Part shown: one piece after another, positions 1-4,589 of the stretch
How the letters are laid out: each line of letters opens with the position of its first letter
How positions within the stretch are numbered: position 1 is the first letter of the stretch
Assembly: GCA_036011305.1 (NCBI GenBank)
Contig: DASCNA010000277.1
Span: 1-8,782 of the forward strand
Direction of reading: 5' to 3'
DNA from: DASCNA01 sp036011305
GTDB lineage: Bacteria > Verrucomicrobiota > Lentisphaeria > Victivallales > GWF2-38-69
DNA: 8,782 nucleotides
Notes under the pieces: model-generated
The model's input: only the letters and a program-made list of their open reading frames with translations
What the model was told of the DNA's origin: nothing
Database searches by the model: none
Translations under genes and position numbers: made by a program

Positions 1-7
1 AAAAAAA

Positions 8-13
8 AGGAGA
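8..13 (+). promoter_or_regulatory. Shine-Dalgarno site setting the start of the 57-codon ORF
   Basis: AGGAGA lies six bases before the ATG at 20, inside a purine-rich leader that begins at the window edge. The reading frame stays open upstream to the edge, so this site is the main reason for placing the start at 20 rather than treating the ORF as the tail of a longer gene. Confidence 0.6.
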
Positions 14-19
14 CATAAA

Positions 20-193
20 ATGTATAACATGAATGATATGGATATAGCAAAACTGAATAAAAACATTACTGGATTGTTCTATGAACTTGTAGATAACAAA
101 AATGCTAAAAGGTCTTCGTTGCCTTTATTCAATGATTCAGGTGTTGTTGCTAAAATAATTCTAGAGAAAAATACTATTGAGCAGGCTATATAA
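20..193 (+). CDS. Small hypothetical protein, 57 aa
   Basis: I do not recognise this protein. It begins MYNMNDMDIAKLNKNITGLF and ends KNTIEQAI, and is mildly acidic to neutral and soluble in appearance. It has no cysteines, no membrane segment and no signal peptide. The start is chosen from a strong Shine-Dalgarno six bases upstream; ATG codons at 29 and 38 are less well placed. It precedes the XRE-PAS regulator by 72 bases on the same strand and could be co-transcribed with it, or could be the last gene of a unit entering from the left. Because the frame is open to the window edge, and because the neighbouring regulator has a decayed tail, it could also be a fragment of a larger gene. The good ribosome site and codon use make it more likely real than chance. 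Confidence 0.5.
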   Translation: MYNMNDMDIAKLNKNITGLFYELVDNKNAKRSSLPLFNDSGVVAKIILEKNTIEQAI

Positions 194-205
194 AAATAGT
201 ACTAT
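177..205 (+). promoter_or_regulatory. Possible sigma-70-type promoter for the XRE-PAS gene
   Basis: TTGAGC (177-182) and TACTAT (200-205) are separated by 17 bases, about 60 bases before the regulator's ATG, and overlap the 3' end of the small upstream ORF. Such matches are frequent by chance in AT-rich DNA, so this is only a candidate. Confidence 0.25.
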
Positions 206-265
206 AACAATAGATACTTAGGCTAATTTAAATTTGTATCATTTTAACTCAAATAATGTAAGACT

Positions 266-1021
266 ATGTTTAAATACAGAGAAATAAACAAAATTAGAAA
301 AGCTAATAAGATTCAGCAAAAAAAAATGGCTGAATCGATAGGTGTATCAAGGCTTACATTGTATAGATGGGAAACAGGTGCAAGTACACCTTCAAACAGT
401 AATATTAGAATTATAGCACAATTTCTAAAAATACCTTTGAGTAAAATATCAGATTTGGATGACATTGAACAAACAAATAGTAACATTAAAACTAAATCTG
501 ATATTTCTTTTAAAACAAATCTATACAAACTTGATAAGTTAATTGAAGAATTTGGTAATGTTCCTGTTGTAAAAATAAATGCGTTTAAACAGCTTAAACA
601 AACATGTTTTGAGTACCAGAATATGAATATGTATTTAGAGAAAAAGATACGTCGTTATGAACATATATTAAGTGAAAATTCGTCAATTATATATGTATTA
701 GGCGCCAATAATAAATATAGATACGTTAATCAGGCATTTATTTTTATGACGAGTAAATACTCTTTAGAAAATATTATTGGATATAGGCCAATGGAAATAT
801 TCAGGAAAGAAGAAGTAAAAGATATTATTCGATATGGAAGAATTGCTTTTAAAGAGCATAAACCAATTTATAATAAAGAAATTAATATTCCCCGCAGCAA
901 TGGAGTAAAAGGAGGTTTATTAACTATACATCCCAGAATAGGTAAAAACGAAAAAATAATAGAAATAATTTGTTCTATTCAGGATATCTCTGGAGTTTCA
1001 AATTTTGTAAATCTGAAATAG
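266..1021 (+). CDS. XRE-family HTH and PAS domain one-component regulator (likely C-terminally shortened)
   Basis: A 251-residue cytoplasmic protein. Residues about 6-62 form an XRE/Cro-type helix-turn-helix: the recognition helix region reads MAESIGVSRLTLYRWETG, followed by the family's P-S-x-x-x-I-R-I-I-A-x-F-L block. Residues about 63-130 are a charged linker, probably helical. Residues about 132-243 resemble a PAS sensor domain: FxYVNQAF-like strand (YRYVNQAF, 151-158), IIGYRP turn (170-175), and a C-terminal strand ending IICSIQDIS typical of PAS followed by a signalling helix. Family knowledge suggests DNA binding modulated by a small ligand, redox state or protein contact; the ligand cannot be read from sequence. 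No good Shine-Dalgarno precedes ATG 266, so translation may be weak or coupled. Directly after the TAG stop, the same frame continues with more PAS-like sequence, implying that the present protein is a truncated form of a longer regulator. Its targets are unknown. Confidence 0.85.
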   Translation: MFKYREINKIRKANKIQQKKMAESIGVSRLTLYRWETGASTPSNSNIRIIAQFLKIPLSKISDLDDIEQTNSNIKTKSDISFKTNLYKLDKLIEEFGNVPVVKINAFKQLKQTCFEYQNMNMYLEKKIRRYEHILSENSSIIYVLGANNKYRYVNQAFIFMTSKYSLENIIGYRPMEIFRKEEVKDIIRYGRIAFKEHKPIYNKEINIPRSNGVKGGLLTIHPRIGKNEKIIEIICSIQDISGVSNFVNLK

Positions 1022-1245
1022 ATTATTAAGAATGTTACAGATTTAACAGATGATACAATTGTAGTACAGACTTAAAATAGTACTAAGTATGAATATGTCA
1101 CTCATTCGATTAAAAGACTGTCAGGATAAGGGATGATTATTTTTATAGAAATCCTAACTTCTGGCTTTCAATTATTAATACTGATAACATGAATATTCCG
1201 TCTACAGATGACCATATACCTTTTAATATAAAGAAATCTAAATGA
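1022..1245 (+). pseudogene. Eroded remnant of a further PAS domain
   Basis: In the same frame as the regulator, after its TAG (1019-1021), translation gives IIKNVTDLTDDTIVVQT, a TAA at 1073, then NSTKYEYVTHSIKRLSG and another TAA at 1127. Reading then resumes in a different frame at 1132 as DDYFYRNPNFWLSIINTDN and ends at TGA 1243-1245. Joined, these pieces follow the usual PAS_3 order: Y-x-Y-V-x-x-S-I-x-x-L-S-G, then a short gap, then N-P-N-F-W-L-x-I-I-N-x-D. No single frame encodes them, so this is a decayed coding tail. A possible third piece in yet another frame (1299-1340, EQSYIVWSNHKIDTKKG) would extend the remnant to the terminator, but it is less certain. Whether the ancestor was one tandem-PAS protein or two genes cannot be decided here. 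Confidence 0.65.
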
Positions 1246-1340
1246 TTAAAAAAATTGACTTTGATTAATTCCACTGAGTCTAATTAAAATCAAAATTTGA
1301 ACAGTCTTACATTGTATGGTCAAATCATAAGATAGACACT

Positions 1341-1376
1341 AAAAAGGGCATTGAATTTCTTCAATGCCCTTTTTTT
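1341..1376 (+). terminator. Intrinsic (Rho-independent) terminator
   Basis: A perfect 15-bp stem pairs 1341-1355 with 1360-1374 around a TTTC loop. The core is GGGCATTGAA/TTCAATGCCC, followed by a run of Ts to 1376. The flanking A-run and T-run would let it work in both directions. It ends the XRE-PAS unit 320 bases after the stop, consistent with the intervening DNA once having been coding. Confidence 0.9.
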
Positions 1377-1382
1377 ATGTTC

Positions 1383-1493
1383 CCTATCCTCACACCTGCC
1401 CACGTTCACCTATCCCCATAGGTCCCGCTATTTACTTCCTATCCCCAATTTGTCCCAAATCTTAACCTATCCTATCTTGTCCACGTTTTAAAA
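1383..1493. repeat. Four degenerate ~28-bp tandem direct repeats
   Basis: CCTATCC occurs perfectly at 1383, 1409, 1438 and 1466, at steps of 26, 29 and 28 bases, with an overlapping CCTATCT at 1471. Each unit carries a second, looser block near its middle: TGCCCACGTT, GGTCCCGC, TTGTCCCA and TTGTCCACGTT. The patch is strongly C-rich on the plus strand within AT-rich surroundings and has no credible ORF. It is not a CRISPR array, because the repeats are short and diverged and there are no uniform spacers. Its role is unknown; options are a decaying minisatellite, a mobile repeat, or a cluster of protein-binding sites. Confidence 0.6.
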
Positions 1494-1503
1494 ATACACC
1501 TGC

Positions 1504-1861
1504 AAATTTAAAAAACATATTTTTTATATATTTTATCATATTAATTCTCAGCATATTGTGCACCTTTTGTTAATAAACTAACGAAACTGCAATATGTGCA
1601 TATTTAGTGTCTCAATTGTTACATGGTTTTAAGTATTAAGTTTTAAATATATAAAGCAAAAATATTTAATAAATTAATAAAATTCTATAATCAAAATCCA
1701 GTACGGGATTTCCAACATTAAAGTTTAAAATGATATTAAGTATCAAATATACAGCATTAATAAAGTTTCAAATACAGCATGTTATCTGGGAAAAGATAAA
1801 TAAAATTTCTAATATAGTTAACCCTTTAGCATTTTGGGTATAAAGTAGTGTTTTAACATTT
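1504..1861. other. AT-rich intergenic spacer with no gene recognised
   Basis: About 360 bases of very AT-rich DNA lie between the repeat patch and the YchF-like gene. I see no RNA gene or convincing ORF. The only structure is minor: a 6-bp hairpin AAATCC/GGATTT at 1694-1711, and CATATTG/CAATATG inverted copies at 1552-1558 and 1590-1596, both of which could be chance. Any promoter for the downstream gene should lie at its right end. Confidence 0.5.
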
Positions 1862-1881
1862 TATAATAATTATATTAGGAG
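1862..1881 (+). promoter_or_regulatory. Ribosome binding site and possible -10 for the YchF-like gene
   Basis: AGGAG at 1877-1881 stands ten bases before a GTG at 1892 and fixes that codon as the start. TATAAT at 1862-1867 is a consensus -10 but has no good -35 at 16-18 bases. It would also leave a very short leader, so the promoter part is weak while the ribosome site is convincing. Confidence 0.5.
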
Positions 1882-1891
1882 TGATAATTTT

Positions 1892-2581
1892 GTGAAAATT
1901 GGATTTACTGGAATTGATATAGAAGAAGGCAAAGTAAAATACAAAGACGAAAGTCTGATTGCTCTTGAAAAGAAAGACAATCCTAAAAAACTGACACCTT
2001 TCTTTGCTGAGTTTATTAAAGATGAATTTGTCCATAGTGATGCTATAGCATTAAAAAAAGAAAATATTCTTGATGTACTGATTTTGGATATTGAAAAGCT
2101 GGAAAACAGATTGGAAAATAATCCTGAGCCTACTGAAGAGGAGTTAATCAAAAAGTGTATCGGATATCTTGAAGATGAAAAACCTCTATGCGATATAGAA
2201 TTTTCAGAGAATGAAAAAGAAATGTTAAAACAGCTTGCTCCAATCAGCTATAAAGGCATGGCTCTTTTAAATGGAGATGAAAGCATAAACGATATAATAA
2301 AAATGGCTTTAGAAAAATCAGATCATATGTTCTTCTATACATCAGGTCCGAAAGAGTCCCATGCTTGGTTAGTAAAGAAGCAGTCCACCATTTTAGACTG
2401 TGCAGGTAAAATTCACTCAGATCTTGCCAGAGGTTTTATCAAAGGTGATGTAGTATCATTCGACGATTACCTGAAATGCCATAACTTCAACGACTGCAAA
2501 TCTAAGGGATTGGCCAAACTTGTTAATAGAGACTATATCGTTGAACCTAATGATATTATTGAAATCCGTTTCAATGTTTAA
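1892..2581 (+). CDS. Reduced YchF-like protein: no P-loop, YchF C-terminal TGS domain (DUF933) retained
   Basis: A 229-residue soluble protein starting at GTG. The C-terminal ~85 residues (145-229) are a clear match to the YchF/OLA1 C-terminal TGS region: FFYTSGPKESHAWLVKK (147-163), KIHSDLARGFIKGDVVSFDD (173-192), and the terminal DYIVEPNDIIEIRFNV. Residues about 57-125 resemble the YchF coiled-coil insertion (LDIEKLENRLE, then GYLEDEKPLCDIEFSENEKEMLKQL). The N-terminus MKIGFTGIDIEEGKV recalls YchF's first strand (M-K-x-G-x-x-G) but lacks the G-K-S/T of the P-loop, and most of the G domain is absent; full YchF proteins are about 360 residues. GTP or ATP binding is therefore not expected. YchF itself binds ribosomes and is linked to stress responses. 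This relative may keep ribosome or partner binding through TGS, but that is inference. The gene stands alone and is convergent with the glucoamylase gene. It is not obviously decaying, because the frame is intact with a good ribosome site. Confidence 0.8.
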   Translation: MKIGFTGIDIEEGKVKYKDESLIALEKKDNPKKLTPFFAEFIKDEFVHSDAIALKKENILDVLILDIEKLENRLENNPEPTEEELIKKCIGYLEDEKPLCDIEFSENEKEMLKQLAPISYKGMALLNGDESINDIIKMALEKSDHMFFYTSGPKESHAWLVKKQSTILDCAGKIHSDLARGFIKGDVVSFDDYLKCHNFNDCKSKGLAKLVNRDYIVEPNDIIEIRFNV

Positions 2582-2622
2582 ATTTAAATTATGAGATTGA
2601 TATACTCAGGAAGATTGTAAAA

Positions 2623-2646
2623 TTTGGAGTGCTATTGCACTCCAAA
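2623..2646. terminator. Convergent-gene hairpin, probable terminator
   Basis: A perfect 10-bp stem TTTGGAGTGC/GCACTCCAAA closes on a TATT loop, 41 bases after the YchF-like stop and 19 bases beyond the glucoamylase stop. On the minus strand it is followed by TTTT (2622-2619) then ACAATC, giving a short U-tract for the glucoamylase transcript. On the plus strand the tract is poor, and the next hairpin may contribute. Confidence 0.65.
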
Positions 2647-2662
2647 GTATAAAACTTATACT
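2646..2662 (+). terminator. Second small hairpin in the convergent spacer
   Basis: AGTATAA/TTATACT with an AAC loop forms a 7-bp AT-rich stem abutting the larger hairpin, and on the plus strand is followed by ATTTTAA. It may back up termination of the YchF-like transcript. The stem is weak, so this could be incidental. Confidence 0.3.
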
Positions 2663-2665
2663 ATT

Positions 2666-4393
2666 TTAATTGCAATTGTTATATGCAGTTTTCGTATCAA
2701 TATAAGAGCTGTAACTCCAACTCAGATTCTGAAAACTTACTTCTTTACCGGTATTTCTTCCAATTTGTTCGGACATGTGCATATCATATTTTTCAGCAAT
2801 TTTATTAACTGATTTCATCATAACATCGCCACTATCTATCAATCCGATAATAATTTTATTAAACTTTTTTGAACCTTTTTTATAAATGCCAGGTTTAAGA
2901 TTTTTAATACCTGATGATTGGCGAAAAAAATCAATTACATCAGGTGTACTGGATTTACCATCAGGAATTTTTATTTCCCCCATTACTTTATACTCATATG
3001 CAAGGTTATAGTAATAGCGGGCAAGTCCTGCTGTTGTGATAAACCATGGATTTCCTTTGACATTAATATTTGACCAGTTCAATCCATTATAATGATCTGA
3101 TGGATAACGGCCAATGTATGGCCCAAAACCATCTACTAAGTTTTCTTTTGTATTAATTTTATATACATCAATCCCTAGAGCATAAGCCGGTTCAACAGTT
3201 TTTGCTACATTAGCATTTCTAATATAGTAAGCAGTTTGAATCATCTCATTACTGTATGGAAGAAAGTTAAAATTATTTAGATTTGCTCTTAATTTTTTAT
3301 AATATTTATATGTTGAGAGAAGTTTATAGGCTTCAGAACCTTTTTGAAAGTCATCAAAGATATTACCGTAAAGACTCCCCAGTATTACAGAAGTATTAAG
3401 TCCTCCAGCTCTTTGATAATCTTCATACCATTTATCAGTAACTTTAATAGGCTTCCCTTCAGAATTCTGAAGTTCAGTTATTATCTTCATACTGATTTGG
3501 GGTTCACTTAGGTTATGTTTTTCTCCGTAATATTTCCATTCCTGATAAAATGATTTTAAATTAACTGCAATTTTATATGCCTGCTTAAGAGATTTAGAAG
3601 TCCAGTTTTTATAGCCTAACTGTTTTGCTAAAACAGCTCCTCTAACTAAGGCGTTAAGATCTAGCATCTGAGTATAATAGTGATGACCATGAGTCATTTC
3701 CCAAAGACCGACTGTTCTTGTATTCCAGTTTTTAGTTATATATGCTAATTCATATCCAATTAAATCAGTTTTAGGTTTTTTGGGATTAAATATATTATTG
3801 CGCACAAACTCTTTATTCAATTCGATTGTTTTATCTGCTAATCTTATTATTTGAGGATTATTTATGAATATATCCGACATATAAGTTAACGCTCTAACCC
3901 TGGCCGGTGGACCATCTGCCTGAAAGGTTCTGGGAGCCTGTTTTGAATCTACATAAAACATACTTATATCGGCAGGATTCTGAAATACAGTTTTAGGAAG
4001 CCAGTTAGTAATATAGTTATAGAGATAATTACCATATTTTTGAATATCATTCCTGTTATTTGATGTAATGGCATGTTTATACAGAGAGGCAATTGTATGC
4101 ATTGAAATTGCAGTATCTCTTGCCCATGTATATTCATACCCGTTATCCAGTTTTGGACTTGTTTTATCAACAGGTGCTGCGATCATTGCGCCTGGAATTG
4201 ATTTGCAGGTATAATCTTTACCCTTATAATTGAAAACGTTTGTTTTTGTTGCAATGTTATTTTCAAGATAGCTGGTTACTTTGTTAAGATTTTCTTTAGT
4301 AAAAACATTTGTCTGCGCAGCAAAAACAGGAACACTAACTAATACTGCAATTGCGCAAATAAGATACGATTTCATACTTTTTTGTAAATACAT
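2666..4393 (-). CDS. Exported glucoamylase, glycoside hydrolase family 15
   Basis: A 575-residue protein expected to release glucose from the non-reducing ends of starch, glycogen or maltodextrin. Residues 1-26 form a signal peptide: K5/K8, hydrophobic LICAIAVLVSVPV, then FAA before Q27, so it acts in the periplasm or outside. The GH15 landmarks are in order: YTWARDTAI (88-96, compare fungal WTRDSGL), QADGPPARVRAL (158-169), GLWEMTHGHHYY (229-240) with E232 at the catalytic-acid position, GNPWFITTAG (447-456), and SEQ...NLSWSYSSY (541-564) with E542 at the catalytic-base position. The residue after the acid is Met, where many members have a second Glu. There is neither the N-terminal beta-sandwich of typical bacterial GH15 enzymes nor a starch-binding module, so the layout is closer to compact fungal/yeast-type enzymes. 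The start is supported by AGGGGA (4399-4404), five bases upstream. It is the last gene of the minus-strand starch cluster, 196 bases after the glucanotransferase. Confidence 0.88.
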   Translation of the reverse strand: MYLQKSMKSYLICAIAVLVSVPVFAAQTNVFTKENLNKVTSYLENNIATKTNVFNYKGKDYTCKSIPGAMIAAPVDKTSPKLDNGYEYTWARDTAISMHTIASLYKHAITSNNRNDIQKYGNYLYNYITNWLPKTVFQNPADISMFYVDSKQAPRTFQADGPPARVRALTYMSDIFINNPQIIRLADKTIELNKEFVRNNIFNPKKPKTDLIGYELAYITKNWNTRTVGLWEMTHGHHYYTQMLDLNALVRGAVLAKQLGYKNWTSKSLKQAYKIAVNLKSFYQEWKYYGEKHNLSEPQISMKIITELQNSEGKPIKVTDKWYEDYQRAGGLNTSVILGSLYGNIFDDFQKGSEAYKLLSTYKYYKKLRANLNNFNFLPYSNEMIQTAYYIRNANVAKTVEPAYALGIDVYKINTKENLVDGFGPYIGRYPSDHYNGLNWSNINVKGNPWFITTAGLARYYYNLAYEYKVMGEIKIPDGKSSTPDVIDFFRQSSGIKNLKPGIYKKGSKKFNKIIIGLIDSGDVMMKSVNKIAEKYDMHMSEQIGRNTGKEVSFQNLSWSYSSYIDTKTAYNNCN

Positions 4394-4414
4394 TTTTATC
4401 CCCTGGTTAATTTA

Positions 4415-4425
4415 GTGCATTGCAC
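4415..4425. promoter_or_regulatory. Short perfect palindrome in the glucoamylase leader (possible operator)
   Basis: GTGCATTGCAC is a perfect 5+1+5 palindrome 22 bases upstream of the glucoamylase ATG, just before its ribosome site. The position would suit an operator or leader element, but no regulator can be tied to it and a chance origin is possible. Confidence 0.25.
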
Positions 4426-4461
4426 GAGTTGGTTATTGCATATTAAAAATTGCTTATTCTG

Positions 4462-4488
4462 GATGGCGGTACTCCGTTCGCCGCCATC
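4462..4488. repeat. GC-rich palindrome, REP-like
   Basis: GATGGCGG (4462-4469) and CCGCCATC (4481-4488) form a perfect 8-bp, GC-rich stem around an 11-base loop containing CTCCGTT. Neither strand continues with a U-tract, so it is not an ordinary terminator. It stands out as a GC island in the AT-rich spacer between the glucanotransferase and glucoamylase genes and may be a dispersed intergenic repeat. Confidence 0.5.
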
Positions 4489-4548
4489 AATATTAACAAC
4501 ACCATTTCATATAAAGTTTTAGAATAATATTTGAATGACAGAGTTAAC

Positions 4549-4568
4549 GGATGAGCAGAAGCTCATCC
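4549..4568. repeat. Second palindrome of the same spacer, REP-like
   Basis: GGATGAGC and GCTCATCC form a perfect 8-bp stem with an AGAA loop, 22 bases beyond the glucanotransferase stop. On the minus strand it is followed by GTTAACTCTG, with no U-tract, so intrinsic termination is doubtful. On the minus strand the stem is followed by TCCGTT-type sequence (CATCCGTTAACTC). This echoes the CTCCGTT in the first palindrome's loop and hints that the two belong to one repeat family. Confidence 0.5.
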
Positions 4569-4589
4569 CTACACTTTATAATTAAGTGT

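Noticed and set aside
1022..1245. Stop-codon readthrough or an altered genetic code joining the PAS pieces
   Set aside because: Both TAG and TAA interrupt the frame and a frameshift is also needed, while neighbouring genes use these stops normally; decay is the simpler explanation.
1383..1493. CRISPR array
   Set aside because: Only a 7-base core repeats exactly, the rest of each unit is diverged, there are no equal unique spacers and no cas genes nearby.
1552..1596. CATATTG/CAATATG inverted copies as a regulator-binding site
   Set aside because: Seven-base AT-rich arms 31 bases apart are within chance expectation here, and no linked promoter is visible.
1730..1843. 37-codon plus-strand ORF beginning ATGATATTAAG in the AT-rich spacer
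   Set aside because: It has no ribosome binding site, biased low-complexity codons and no recognisable protein features; expected by chance in such DNA.
1853..2151. Minus-strand reading frames over the YchF-like gene
   Set aside because: They lie opposite a gene with strong family similarity and have Ser/Phe-rich, antisense-like composition.
2624..2812. 62-codon plus-strand frame at the end of the glucoamylase gene
   Set aside because: It starts inside the terminator hairpin and runs antisense to conserved GH15 sequence.
3964..4170. 68-codon minus-strand frame within the glucoamylase gene
   Set aside because: It overlaps, in another frame, the region encoding the conserved GH15 motifs and has no ribosome site.
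4462..4568. Intrinsic terminators for the glucanotransferase gene
   Set aside because: The stems are strong but no T-run follows on either strand, so they are listed as palindromic repeats.
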